In this document: one piece after another, positions 30,308 to 41,319 of the stretch
Layout of the letters: each line of letters starts with the position of its first letter
Position numbering within the stretch: the stretch's first letter is position 1
Source of the DNA: Oscillospiraceae bacterium
GTDB taxonomy: Bacteria; Bacillota; Clostridia; Oscillospirales; CAG-272
NCBI GenBank assembly: GCA_015064555.1
Contig: SVRZ01000001.1
Location: 46,340-110,339, forward strand
DNA: 64,000 bases
Direction of reading: 5' to 3'
Program-made: the position numbers and the translations under genes
The notes under the pieces: generated by a model
What the model was told of the DNA's origin: nothing
The model's input: the letters and a program-made list of their open reading frames with translations, nothing else
Databases searched by the model: none

Positions 30308-31204
30308 ATGAGAAAAAAGAACAGTGGCCTTGGCCGTGGACTTGATGCTATTTTCCTTGATAATTCACTTGATAAGGAAAAGACCGGCGAAAACATAATA
30401 ACCGTGATAAAGCTCTCGATGATAGATCCAAAAAGCGATCAGCCGAGAAAGTATTTTGACAGGGATGCCCTCGAGGAGCTTGCTTCATCCATAAAGGAGA
30501 ACGGTCTGCTTCAGCCTATACTTGTGCGCGAGTACGGCGAGGGCAGATATCAGATAATTGCGGGCGAGCGCCGTTTCCGCGCCTCAAAGCTTGCAGAGCT
30601 TGACGAGATTCCTGCGATAATCCTCGATCGTGACGACAGAAAGGCGGCTGAAATCGCTCTTATTGAGAACATTCAGCGCGAGGACCTCAACCCTATTGAG
30701 GAGGCTATGGCATACAGAGCACTCGCAGAGGAATACGGTCTTACTCAGGAGGAGCTTTCCGAGAGAGTAGGCAAGAGCCGCAGTGCCATTGCGAACTCCA
30801 CAAGACTTCTCGACCTTCCCGAGGATATTCTTGAAATGGTGGCTAACGGAGATATCTCCGCAGGTCACGGAAGAACGCTTCTGGGTGTAAAGAGCCTTGA
30901 TAATATGCGCCTGCTCGCGAGTAAGGTGGTGGAATACGAGCTTTCCGTCCGCCAGCTTGAGGAGGAGGTAAAGAAGATAAATAAGCTCAAGCCCGTTGTT
31001 GAGGATGACGAGGAAAAGGAGCTTCCCGTCGTTGATTACTTCCGCGAGATGGAGCTTAAGATACAGTCACATCTCGGCCGTGTTGTAAAGATCAAGGGTG
31101 CAGGCAAGAAAAAGTCGCTCACCCTGTTCTATGAGGATAACGAGGATCTTGACGAGCTTCTTAAGACCATCTGCGGCAAGGATTTTCTTGACGAGTTTAA
31201 CTGA
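30308..31204 (+). CDS. parB: Chromosome partitioning protein ParB (Spo0J)
   Basis: 298 residues. The N-terminal CTPase domain contains DQPRKYFD (about 38-45), NGLLQPILVRE and GERRFRA (about 85-91). The parS-binding helix-turn-helix region follows with TQEELSERVGKSRSAIANSTRLL. The C-terminal dimerisation segment ends the protein. ParB loads at parS, closes into a sliding CTP clamp and recruits condensin (SMC). The cognate parS sites are 3.7-4.7 kb upstream. GGAG lies 9 nt before the ATG. Confidence 0.97.
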   Translation: MRKKNSGLGRGLDAIFLDNSLDKEKTGENIITVIKLSMIDPKSDQPRKYFDRDALEELASSIKENGLLQPILVREYGEGRYQIIAGERRFRASKLAELDEIPAIILDRDDRKAAEIALIENIQREDLNPIEEAMAYRALAEEYGLTQEELSERVGKSRSAIANSTRLLDLPEDILEMVANGDISAGHGRTLLGVKSLDNMRLLASKVVEYELSVRQLEEEVKKINKLKPVVEDDEEKELPVVDYFREMELKIQSHLGRVVKIKGAGKKKSLTLFYEDNEDLDELLKTICGKDFLDEFN

Positions 31205-31220
31205 CCGTTGATCTGAACTT

Positions 31221-31907
31221 ATGTCTATAAAAGAATTTTATAAAGAGGTCTTTTGCCTTAATCTAAAGGATTATCCTAATTTCGGCATTGACCTTGAGAT
31301 AAACAAGCTCATATTTTTCGTGGTACTCGGGCTTTGTGCTGCATCGGTGTATTTCAACGTCATAGAGTCGGATATCGCACTTATGCTGAAGAAGCTTCTT
31401 CGCATCGGTGCGGTAGGCGAGGAGAATGCAAAAACTCTTTCCGACCTCGGGCTCGGCTCGCATAAGCGCATAGAGCGGCTTATTTCAAAGAACATCGGCT
31501 CTGTCCGCAGAGTGATATCTGTGATTGGTATCAGGCAGCCGACGTATGAGGAATTTATCGCAGCCGAGAAGGCAAAGCGCGAAAATTCGCTTTTTTCAAG
31601 GATGGTAAAAGCTATTGCTTCGAGGCTCGGCAAGAATAAAAAAATTACCGAAGAAAAGCTCAACGAGCCCTCCGACGAAGTCTGTGATGCCGAAAATACG
31701 CAGAATGACGCGGTTTCAAAGAACTCCGCGAATACAGACGCCATAAAGCTCTATATCGCAAAAGAGAAGCTGGAGCTTGCCGAGAGGACCTTCTCGAAAA
31801 ACGATAGCTCTCTTCTCAAAACGATCGGAAGCTGTCTTTTATTGCTTGCCACCGGGCTTGTGATAATGCTGATCATGCCGACGTTACTCAATTTTATTTC
31901 CGCATAA
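31221..31907 (+). CDS. Uncharacterised two-segment membrane protein downstream of parB
   Basis: 228 residues; I do not recognise a family. A short N-terminal cytoplasmic part (LKDYPNFGIDLEINK) is followed by a membrane segment (about 29-46), a charged region of about 150 residues rich in Lys and Glu, and a C-terminal membrane segment (about 203-224). It starts 16 bp after the parB stop, so it is almost certainly co-transcribed, and a terminator follows. Its position suggests, but does not show, a link between the segregation machinery and the membrane. Confidence 0.85.
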   Translation: MSIKEFYKEVFCLNLKDYPNFGIDLEINKLIFFVVLGLCAASVYFNVIESDIALMLKKLLRIGAVGEENAKTLSDLGLGSHKRIERLISKNIGSVRRVISVIGIRQPTYEEFIAAEKAKRENSLFSRMVKAIASRLGKNKKITEEKLNEPSDEVCDAENTQNDAVSKNSANTDAIKLYIAKEKLELAERTFSKNDSSLLKTIGSCLLLLATGLVIMLIMPTLLNFISA

Positions 31908-31953
31908 AAAACGGTAGAGGATTGCGCATCAACGCAACTCTCTACCGTTTTTT
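31906..31953 (+). terminator. Terminator of the parA-parB operon
   Basis: Stem ACGGTAGAG...TTGCG / CGCAA...CTCTACCGT flanked by A5 and T7; the sequence works on both strands and also faces the end of the PPTase gene. Confidence 0.92.
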
Positions 31954-31980
31954 TGATATTCGATAATTGTTCTGACCGGC

Positions 31981-32682
31981 TTACGGCGCGAATATTCCGC
32001 GCTTTTTTTCGGTAAGCGTTACAACGAACACTTTCCCGTTTTTTCTGACCGTAAATGACGTTTGTTTTATTTTTCTGAACACCTCGGTCGCCTCCTTCAG
32101 GGCGGAAAATCCGCCGCCGTGACATTTGAGTGCCGATTCAAGCGCCGTCCATCCGACCATCACCTTTTCGTCATAGCCATCGGGCTTGCCGCAAAATATC
32201 CCGGACGGTGAAGCACCGTTCTTCGTGAATTTAAGCGCGCGTATGTCATCTGTATAACCGTTGGGTATACTGAAATTTATGAGTCTTGAAAGCACCGATT
32301 CGGCAGTTTTCACGTTTCTTTCGTTTACCTCCTCCACGTCGATGCCTATTCTCATACGGTTATCCGCGACCGCGGCAACGCATATGCCGTCCGAATGGCT
32401 TACCGAAAGGTCGAAATCGCCGTTTTTGAAGCTCGGCCTGCCTTCATCGGTGAAGTAAAGTCCCGAGAGAAGCTGCTCTCGCGCGTTTTTTTCACCCACA
32501 GCCGCCGAAAGAGCCTCTCGGACAAGCAAATACGCAACCGAGCTCTCAAGGCGCGCCTTGGGGCTTTTTTTTGCGTTTACGCGTTCTGTTACAGTCTGTG
32601 GCAGACCTTCTTCGTAATTTTTCAAAAGGCCTTCACAGTCAAATATATTGCACTCGCTGATATCGGCAATATAAACAGTCAT
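31981..32682 (-). CDS. 4'-phosphopantetheinyl transferase superfamily protein (Sfp-like)
   Basis: 233 residues. Core motifs: FDLSVSHSDGICVAAVADN (SHS with downstream Ala), GIDVEEV (Mg-binding Asp/Glu) and WTALESALK (the usual WxxKExxxK, here with the first Lys replaced). The family transfers phosphopantetheine from CoA to carrier-protein serines. Its start codon is 2 nt from the rnj stop, and its ribosome site GGAGGT lies in the last rnj codons, indicating coupling. The missing Lys and loose mid-region make the exact activity uncertain. Confidence 0.82.
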   Translation of the reverse strand: MTVYIADISECNIFDCEGLLKNYEEGLPQTVTERVNAKKSPKARLESSVAYLLVREALSAAVGEKNAREQLLSGLYFTDEGRPSFKNGDFDLSVSHSDGICVAAVADNRMRIGIDVEEVNERNVKTAESVLSRLINFSIPNGYTDDIRALKFTKNGASPSGIFCGKPDGYDEKVMVGWTALESALKCHGGGFSALKEATEVFRKIKQTSFTVRKNGKVFVVTLTEKKRGIFAP

Positions 32683-32683
32683 A

Positions 32684-34795
32684 TCATACCTCCATAAGAA
32701 TGGGAAGTATCATAGGTCTTCTCTTTGTTTCCTTGTAGATGAATTTCGAAATATCGTCACGGATAGCAGTCTTTATCTGGTTGAGATCGGTAACGCCGCT
32801 ATCAAGCATTCTGTTGAGCGCGTTGTCGGCTATCATTTTTGTCCTTGAAACGAGATCGCCCGATTCCTTGACGTAAACAAATCCTCTTGAAACAATGTCG
32901 GTACCCGAGAATACAAGACCTTCCTCGAGATTTATCGAGGCAACCGTAACAACAAGTCCGTCCTCTGCCAGATGCTTTCTGTCGCGCAGGACAACGCTTC
33001 CGATATCTCCGATTCCCGAGCCGTCTATCAGCACCTTACCCGAGGGCACACTGCCTGCAAAGCCACAGGACCTCTTATCGAGCTCGAGGACGCGTCCTAT
33101 CTCGGATATGAATATATTGGAGGAGGGAATACCCATATACTCGGCTATCTCCTTATTTGCATACAGATGCCTGTATTCGCCGTGGATAGGCATAAAGTAT
33201 TTGGGCTTAAGGAGTGCCATCATAAGCTTTATTTCTTCTCTGCAAGCATGCCCCGAAACGTGAACCTCCTCGATAGAGTCATTTACTACCTTAACGCCGT
33301 TTCTTATCAGTGCATTTACTATCTTTCCGACAAGCTTTTCATTTCCCGGTATCGCACTTGAGCTCAGCACAACGATATCGTTCTGGGATATCTTGATTCT
33401 GTCGTGCTCCGAGAAGGCTATCCTGTAAAGGGCGGACATAGGCTCGCCCTGACTGCCCGTCGTTATGAGAGTTATCTCGCCCGGGCGGTATCTTTTGACG
33501 TCCTGGATATCTATCAGCACGCCGTCCGGCAGGTCGATATATCCGAGCTCAACAGCCGCACCGAGCACGTTCACCATGCTTCTTCCGAGCACGGCTACGC
33601 GCCTTGAATATTTTGCGCTTGCGTTGATTATCTGCTGAACCCTGTGTATGTTTGATGAGAAGGTGGCAATAATAAGCCGCTTGCCCTCGCTTTGCATAAA
33701 TATCCTGTCCAGCGAGCCGCCGACCGTTCTCTCCGATGGGGTATAGCCCGCCCTCTCTGCGTTTGTGGACTCGCAAAGAAGAAGGTCAACACCTTCATTC
33801 TTTCCTATCTCTCCTATCCTTGCGATATCCATCATCCTTCCGTCTATCGGAGAAACGTCGAGCTTGAAGTCGCCCGTATGGAAAACGTTACCCGCAGGAG
33901 TCTTGAGATATATTGCAGCAGCATCGGCAATAGAGTGGTTTACGTGTATAAATTCCGCCTTGAAAACACCGAGATTTATCACGTCCCCTGCCTCGACCGT
34001 GTAAAGTCTTGGCGAGTGCGGCGGAGGATTTTCATCGAGCTTTCCCTCTATTATGCCGAGAGAGAGCCTTGTTCCGTACACGGGTATATCTATAGCCGAA
34101 AGAAGATAGGGGACTGCTCCTATGTGGTCCTCGTGACCGTGGGTTATAAGCAAACCGCGTATCTTGTGCGCGTTATTGATAAGATACGTGAAATCGGGGA
34201 TAACGAGGTCTATGCCGAGCATATCGTCATCGGGGAAGGCAAGGCCGGCATCGACTATCACCATATCGTCACCGTACTCGAATAAGGTGATATTCTTTCC
34301 TATCTCGGCAAGACCACCGAGAGAAATGATCTTAAGCTTCTTTGTCTTTAGCTCGGGATGCTTAGCCGTCTTTGCCCCTGGGTGCGCCTGCCTTGAGAGA
34401 TATATACCCTCGGCTATCTCATCGTCCAAGATACGCGCTCTGTCAATGCTCGTATAGCTTCCGCCTTTTTTGGTGCGGCTTTTGTTTGACCTCTCGGCAG
34501 GGACGGTCTTCGCTTTTTTACCGGTCTTGATTTCTTTACCAACCTCAACTTTTTTGGCAGTCTTGGTATTCTTTGGCTTATCTATTTTTTTAGTCGTTTC
34601 TTTACTGTTTTGACTACTATTATTTACTTTTTCAGTTGTTTTTGTCTGTTTTTCGATTATTTCTTCATTCTTGGGCGCCGTCTTTTTTATCTGTTTTTCG
34701 GTTTTATTATTTTTCGGCTTTATATAATTTTTGCCGCCGCCCTTTCTCTTATGAGAGCCGCCGGCTCTCCTTGTATTAGTCTTTTCGTTGTTCAT
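32684..34795 (-). CDS. rnj: Ribonuclease J with long Lys-rich N-terminal extension
   Basis: 703 residues against a usual 550-560. The first ~148 residues are low complexity (KTEKQIKKTAPKNEE-type), highly basic and probably disordered. The metallo-beta-lactamase core starts at LKIISLGGLAEIGKN and contains HGHEDHIGA; the beta-CASP region (VAVLGRSM, SGHA) and the C-terminal domain are complete. The enzyme has 5'-3' exo- and endoribonuclease activity in mRNA decay and rRNA maturation. RNase Y is encoded 16 kb away. The extension may bind RNA or ribosomes; that is inference. Confidence 0.95.
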   Translation of the reverse strand: MNNEKTNTRRAGGSHKRKGGGKNYIKPKNNKTEKQIKKTAPKNEEIIEKQTKTTEKVNNSSQNSKETTKKIDKPKNTKTAKKVEVGKEIKTGKKAKTVPAERSNKSRTKKGGSYTSIDRARILDDEIAEGIYLSRQAHPGAKTAKHPELKTKKLKIISLGGLAEIGKNITLFEYGDDMVIVDAGLAFPDDDMLGIDLVIPDFTYLINNAHKIRGLLITHGHEDHIGAVPYLLSAIDIPVYGTRLSLGIIEGKLDENPPPHSPRLYTVEAGDVINLGVFKAEFIHVNHSIADAAAIYLKTPAGNVFHTGDFKLDVSPIDGRMMDIARIGEIGKNEGVDLLLCESTNAERAGYTPSERTVGGSLDRIFMQSEGKRLIIATFSSNIHRVQQIINASAKYSRRVAVLGRSMVNVLGAAVELGYIDLPDGVLIDIQDVKRYRPGEITLITTGSQGEPMSALYRIAFSEHDRIKISQNDIVVLSSSAIPGNEKLVGKIVNALIRNGVKVVNDSIEEVHVSGHACREEIKLMMALLKPKYFMPIHGEYRHLYANKEIAEYMGIPSSNIFISEIGRVLELDKRSCGFAGSVPSGKVLIDGSGIGDIGSVVLRDRKHLAEDGLVVTVASINLEEGLVFSGTDIVSRGFVYVKESGDLVSRTKMIADNALNRMLDSGVTDLNQIKTAIRDDISKFIYKETKRRPMILPILMEV

Positions 34796-34953
34796 TATCT
34801 GTCCGTTTCTGCACTGTAGTGCTTGTTATGGTCGTGTTTAAATGTTTTCGTTTTTCCTTCATTATTGCAGAGTCGGATTCATTTTATTCGTCTGTTTTGA
34901 AATTTGATATTTTCTTCAAGAATTCTTATTTACATTTAAAAACGCTATTGTGC

Positions 34954-35099
34954 TGACAAAAGGGCAGGGGTAAAAAATATCCTCTGCCCGTTCTATTTAC
35001 GGGACTGATATTTTCATTCGTCCCCTTTTGTCATAAGAGGGGTAGGGAGCGGCGGATAAGCAAATAGCTTCAGGCTGAAAAGGCGCGCCGCCCCTTACT
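34954..35099. repeat. Structured palindromic element between rnj and the XRE gene
   Basis: Three nested or adjacent stems: outer TGACAAAAGGG / CCCCTTTTGTCA (34954-34964, 35022-35033), inner GGGCAGGGG / CCTCTGCCC (34962-34989), and a GC-rich stem GTAGGGAGCGGCG / CGCCGCCCCTTAC (35044-35056, 35087-35099) with one mismatch and one wobble. The rest of the 347-bp spacer shows no gene. Could be a dispersed palindromic repeat, a MITE-like remnant or a transcript-end structure. Confidence 0.6.
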
Positions 35100-35142
35100 C
35101 TGTCTTCATATTATGTAGAAATGTTACTGTGCGGGATAATGC

Positions 35143-35745
35143 TTACTTCTTGCCAAACAGACGGCCAAAGAAGCCCTTCTTCTGGAGAAGATCGGATACT
35201 CTGTCGGGATTCTCGGGAACCTGAGTAACAGGGGGAAGAACGTCCTCTACCTCTTCAACGACCTCTTCTACCTCTTCTTCTTCTACTACTTCCTCTTCGA
35301 CAACCTCCGCAACAGGCTCCTTTACCTCCTTAGCGGAAGCAGGCTTAACCTCTGCAACGGGCTTTTCAACAGGCTCTTCAACCTTGGCAACAGTCTCTTC
35401 TGCAACCTCTTCCTTAACGACAGGTGCTTCCTCAACAGTTGCAACAGGCTCTGCAACGGCCTCTGCAACGGGAGCTGCGGTTACCTCGCCCTCTACGTTG
35501 GTCTTTTTCCTTCTTCTTCTCTTCTTCTCGGGAAGCTCTACCTCAAAGGTGTCGTCAAGAAGATCGTCGATAGAGATATCGAACAGAAGCTTGATCTCCC
35601 AAAGCTTCATTGCCTCGGGATAAGAATGACCGGATTCCCACTTGTAAACTGCCTGGCGGGATACGCCTACTGCACTTGCAAATTCATCCTGGGTAAGCTT
35701 CTTGATCTTTCTGAGTCTTATGAGTTTTTCCTTGAAAGTCATCAT
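35143..35745 (-). CDS. XRE-family helix-turn-helix protein with acidic Val/Glu/Pro linker and amphipathic C-terminal tail
   Basis: 200 residues. Residues 4-60 are a Cro/CI-type HTH (KLTQDEFASAVGVSRQAVYKWESG). A basic patch KKRRRRKK (about 75-82) is followed by about 95 residues of low-complexity Ala/Val/Glu/Pro. The protein ends KKGFFGRLFGKK, a short basic amphipathic helix resembling membrane-targeting tails. The layout suggests a DNA-binding head and an extended linker with a membrane or partner hook; function unknown. ATG 35745 has AAAGGA upstream; a second ATG lies one codon later. Confidence 0.85.
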   Translation of the reverse strand: MMTFKEKLIRLRKIKKLTQDEFASAVGVSRQAVYKWESGHSYPEAMKLWEIKLLFDISIDDLLDDTFEVELPEKKRRRRKKTNVEGEVTAAPVAEAVAEPVATVEEAPVVKEEVAEETVAKVEEPVEKPVAEVKPASAKEVKEPVAEVVEEEVVEEEEVEEVVEEVEDVLPPVTQVPENPDRVSDLLQKKGFFGRLFGKK

Positions 35746-35792
35746 GGTTTTTTTGTTCCTTTCAGTTTTGTATTTATTTTATTTTTTTGTTT

Positions 35793-36464
35793 TTAATTTT
35801 TCTGAAGCTCGTCGTAACGGTCCTTGTCAAAGTAGCTTGCATAGGTGGGCTGATTTATTCTGAAGCCACTCGACTCCTCTATAAGCGAGGTGGTCAGCTT
35901 ACGTACCTGACTCTCTCCGTTTTCGTTCGTTACGGTAATATCCAAGGTCACGAATATCTCCTCACCCTTAACGTCGGTAACGGCGAGTGTTTCGTAGTGA
36001 TAAGTGACCTTGTCCTTGAGATACACCGGTGCATTCTTATATACCATAATGCACTCGGGTGTATCGTCAAGCGCGTTGTATTTCTGGTAATACCTTGCAT
36101 ATCCGCGGATATTTCCATCCTCGTCGGTAACCGCGGTGAGCTTGGTATTTATAAGCTGGTTGGAATAATCCACCGTGAAGCAAAGGCGCGTCAGCTCCTT
36201 TATATCGTCAACCGTTTCTATCCCGAAGGAGTCCTGAGAATATACATCGGCAGGATAATAATATCCGTTTGCCTCGCTCTCATTCATCTCGTATGATATT
36301 CCCACACCGAAATAAAGCTCGTTCAGAACTATCGATTTTTCGATAAGCTCCTTGGCCTCCGCGAGAACGGTCGCTTCATCATATTCTCTGTCTTTTTCAC
36401 ATCCTACAGTGCAAAATAAGGCGAATATGACTATAAAAGTTAGCAAAAAGAGTTTATTTTTCAT
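35793..36464 (-). CDS. Uncharacterised lipoprotein downstream of gyrA
   Basis: 223 residues. The signal peptide (about 1-21) ends in a lipobox-like TVGC, so the mature protein starts at Cys 22 and would be anchored to the outer face of the membrane. The mature part is acidic and Tyr-rich, with no motif I recognise. Its start is 5 bp after the gyrA stop, so it is probably translated from the gyrase message. Confidence 0.82.
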   Translation of the reverse strand: MKNKLFLLTFIVIFALFCTVGCEKDREYDEATVLAEAKELIEKSIVLNELYFGVGISYEMNESEANGYYYPADVYSQDSFGIETVDDIKELTRLCFTVDYSNQLINTKLTAVTDEDGNIRGYARYYQKYNALDDTPECIMVYKNAPVYLKDKVTYHYETLAVTDVKGEEIFVTLDITVTNENGESQVRKLTTSLIEESSGFRINQPTYASYFDKDRYDELQKN

Positions 36465-36469
36465 AAAAA

Positions 36470-39049
36470 TTATTCCTCTTCTTCGCCGTTTTCGTCCTTT
36501 TCTTCAAAGTCGTTTTCACTGTTTACAGAAGCCTTGATATTCTCGATTTCAGCCGCCGCATCACGGTTTTGCTCGTCGATTTTTTCCTCGGCCTGTTCAA
36601 TCTCCTCCAGCTTTTCGAGTCTTGAAAGGGTTATTATTCTTGTGTCGTCAGCCAGCCTCATTACTATAACTCCGCCTGCAGTCCTCGAGTAGACGTTGAT
36701 ATTTGATACCGACATTCTTATAATAGTTCCCTTGTCGGTGATCATCATAACGTCGTCATCGTCGCCTACCGTCTGTATTGCCGCGAGCTTACCGCTCTTC
36801 TCGGTGAGCTTATGGCAGGCAACGCCTCTGCCGCCTCTGTGCTTCATTTCGCGGAAATCATCAAAGGAGGTTCTCTTACCCATACCGCCCTCGGTTACGG
36901 TGAGAAGCTTCTTCGTGTCATCTACTATCGCAACGCCTATAACATAGTCATCATCCTGAAGCGTTATACCCTTAACACCGCGTGCGGCTCTGCCCATGCC
37001 TCTTACGTTGCTTTCCTCAAATCTTACCGAAAGTCCGTCTCTCGTTGCTATCATTATGCTCTGATCGCCGAGAGTATGACGTACGAATATGAGCTCATCG
37101 CCCTCATCAAGATTTATCGCTATCTTTCCGCCCTTGCGCTGATATTCAAATTCTGTGAGAAGCGTCTTCTTGATGATACCGTACTTGGTGACCATTGTGA
37201 GATATTCGCCCTCGCTGAATTTGGAAACGCTTATCATGGACGTAACCTTTTCGCCCTCGTTAAGCTCTATTATGTTAACGAGATTCGTACCCTTTGCGGT
37301 TCTTCCCGCCTCGGGGATACGGTATGCCTTTTTACAGTAAACGCGTCCGAGATTGGTGAAGAACATTATGTACGAATGGCTTCCCGTGACGAGTATCTTC
37401 TCAACGAAGTCCTCCTCCTTGGTGCTCATTCCGATAATACCCTTACCGCCTCTGTTCTGAGAAACGTACGTGTCGGCTCTCTGACGCTTGATGTAGCCGG
37501 TGTGGCTCATAGTGAGTATGCAGGTGTGTCTTTCTATAAGATCCTCGAGGTCTATTTCTTCGGTAGCCTCGCATATCTCGGTCCTTCTTTTATCTCCGAA
37601 CCTCGCTTTGGTTTCGAGAAGCTCGTTCTTGAGAACCTCTTTTATCTTCATCTCATCAGCGAGAATGGCGCGGAGCTCATTGACAATAACGGTGAGCTTT
37701 GCAAGTCTGTCCTCAACCTTCTGTCTTTCAAGTCCGGAGAGCTTTCCGAGAGTCATCTCGACTATCGCCTGAGCCTGGACATCCGAAAGTCCGAATCTTT
37801 CGGTAAGCTTTTCCTTTGCATCCGGGATAGACTCACTGCTCTTGATTATCGCAATTACCTCATCTATATTCTCGGTAGCCGTTCTGTAGCCCTCAAGGAT
37901 ATGCATCTCGCGCAGAGCCTTATCAAGGTCAAATTCGCATCTCTTTCTTATTACAGACTCCTGATACTCTATGTAATGGTCGAGTATCTCGGGTAAAGAA
38001 AGCGTTTTCGGCTCTCCGTTTACTATAACGAGCATATTGACAGAGCAGGTATCCTGAAGCTGGGTGTACTTATACAGCTGATTGAGAATGACCTCGCCGT
38101 TTGCATCCTTCTTATATTCAACGACTATTCTCATACCGTCCCTGCCCGATTCATCGCGCAGAGCACTGATGCCCTCTATTTTCTTGTCCTTTACAAGGTT
38201 TGCCATAGTTTCTATAAGCATAGCCTTGTTGACCATGTAGGGTATCTCGGTGAAGATTATCCTCTTCTTTTCGTCCTCGACTCTTGCTCTTGCTCTTACG
38301 TATATTTTTCCTTTACCGGTTTCGTAAGCATCCTTTATACCGCGAGTTCCGTAAATAAGAGCCGCGGTGGGGAAGTCGGGTCCCTTGACGTACTCCATAA
38401 GCTCGTCTACCGAGCATTCGGGATTTTCTATTCTGTATACCGTTCCGTCTATTACCTCCGAAAGGTTATGAGGCGGAATATTCGTTGCCATACCTACCGC
38501 GATACCGACAGAGCCGTTAACGAGAAGGTTAGGGAATCTTGAAGGAAGTGCAACAGGCTCATCTCTTGTATTATCGAAGTTTCTCGTCATAGGAACGACC
38601 TTTTTCTCGATGTCACTCATCATAAGGTCGGCTATTCTGCTCATTCTTGCCTCGGTGTAACGGTATGCCGCAGCACCGTCACCGTCGACGTTACCGAAGT
38701 TACCGTGTCCGTCAACCAATGGGTATCTGTAGGAGAAGCTCTGTGCCATTCTTACCATAGCCTGATAAACGGCGGCATCACCGTGCGGATGATATCTACC
38801 GAGAACGTTACCTACCGTTGTTGCCGATTTACGGAAGGGCTTATCGTGGGTAAGGTGGTCCTCATACATTGCGTAAAGTATTCTTCGCTGTCCCGGCTTC
38901 ATACCATCTCTGACGTCGGGGAGCGCTCTGGAGGTGATAACGCTCATCGAATATTCGAGGAATGAGCTTTTTACCTCCTTTTCCATATCTCTCAGCTCTA
39001 TTCGCTGATTAGGAAATTCTATATCTGTGGATCTGTACTCTTGACTCAT
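36470..39049 (-). CDS. gyrA: DNA gyrase subunit A
   Basis: 859 residues. The catalytic Tyr is in [10 protein letters not shown] (Tyr 131). The gyrase-specific box QNRGGKG (about 530) separates it from topoisomerase IV. Quinolone-region residues equivalent to E. coli Ser83 and Asp87 are Ala 92 and Gln 96 ([10 protein letters not shown]). The C-terminus is an acidic Glu-rich tail (GEEEE). With GyrB it introduces negative supercoils. It starts 18 bp after gyrB. Confidence 0.97.
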   Translation of the reverse strand: MSQEYRSTDIEFPNQRIELRDMEKEVKSSFLEYSMSVITSRALPDVRDGMKPGQRRILYAMYEDHLTHDKPFRKSATTVGNVLGRYHPHGDAAVYQAMVRMAQSFSYRYPLVDGHGNFGNVDGDGAAAYRYTEARMSRIADLMMSDIEKKVVPMTRNFDNTRDEPVALPSRFPNLLVNGSVGIAVGMATNIPPHNLSEVIDGTVYRIENPECSVDELMEYVKGPDFPTAALIYGTRGIKDAYETGKGKIYVRARARVEDEKKRIIFTEIPYMVNKAMLIETMANLVKDKKIEGISALRDESGRDGMRIVVEYKKDANGEVILNQLYKYTQLQDTCSVNMLVIVNGEPKTLSLPEILDHYIEYQESVIRKRCEFDLDKALREMHILEGYRTATENIDEVIAIIKSSESIPDAKEKLTERFGLSDVQAQAIVEMTLGKLSGLERQKVEDRLAKLTVIVNELRAILADEMKIKEVLKNELLETKARFGDKRRTEICEATEEIDLEDLIERHTCILTMSHTGYIKRQRADTYVSQNRGGKGIIGMSTKEEDFVEKILVTGSHSYIMFFTNLGRVYCKKAYRIPEAGRTAKGTNLVNIIELNEGEKVTSMISVSKFSEGEYLTMVTKYGIIKKTLLTEFEYQRKGGKIAINLDEGDELIFVRHTLGDQSIMIATRDGLSVRFEESNVRGMGRAARGVKGITLQDDDYVIGVAIVDDTKKLLTVTEGGMGKRTSFDDFREMKHRGGRGVACHKLTEKSGKLAAIQTVGDDDDVMMITDKGTIIRMSVSNINVYSRTAGGVIVMRLADDTRIITLSRLEKLEEIEQAEEKIDEQNRDAAAEIENIKASVNSENDFEEKDENGEEEE

Positions 39050-39067
39050 GCCATTAATTCCTTTTCT

Positions 39068-40993
<1,926 letters not shown>

Positions 40994-41019
40994 TTATTTT
41001 CCTTTCAGACACAGGCTCC

Positions 41020-41319
41020 CTAGATCCTGCCGTCGTCCTTATAATCGTTGTATTCGTTGTAATCGTTTTCGGCTCTTTGCTTCAAGCCGCCGGAGGATAT
41101 TCTCGATAATCTTATCCTGTGATCTCCCTCGCCGTCCCCGTCATAGAGAATAAATGCCCTCGGCAGATCGGAATCTCCGTAAAGGATCCTTCCTTTTTTT
41201 TCGTTTTCCGATATATATTTTCTCGTAATGCCCGACACGGTGGAGCTGTCAAGATCGAATATCCCGACAATACCGCTTTTTTTAATGGTTATACCGTTTC
41301 CTATATGAAGATATCTCAA
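41020..41319 (-). CDS. remB: RemB-like (DUF370) protein
   Basis: 99 residues. The opening MRYLHIGNGITIKKSGIVGIFDLD matches the DUF370 family (YaaB/RemB), which in Bacillus lies in the same place between recF and gyrB. Related RemA is a DNA-binding regulator of matrix and osmoprotection genes. The polar C-terminal tail (ENDYNEYNDYKDDGRI) is low complexity. Its start overlaps the recF stop by 4 bp, indicating translational coupling. Confidence 0.88.
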   Translation of the reverse strand: MRYLHIGNGITIKKSGIVGIFDLDSSTVSGITRKYISENEKKGRILYGDSDLPRAFILYDGDGEGDHRIRLSRISSGGLKQRAENDYNEYNDYKDDGRI

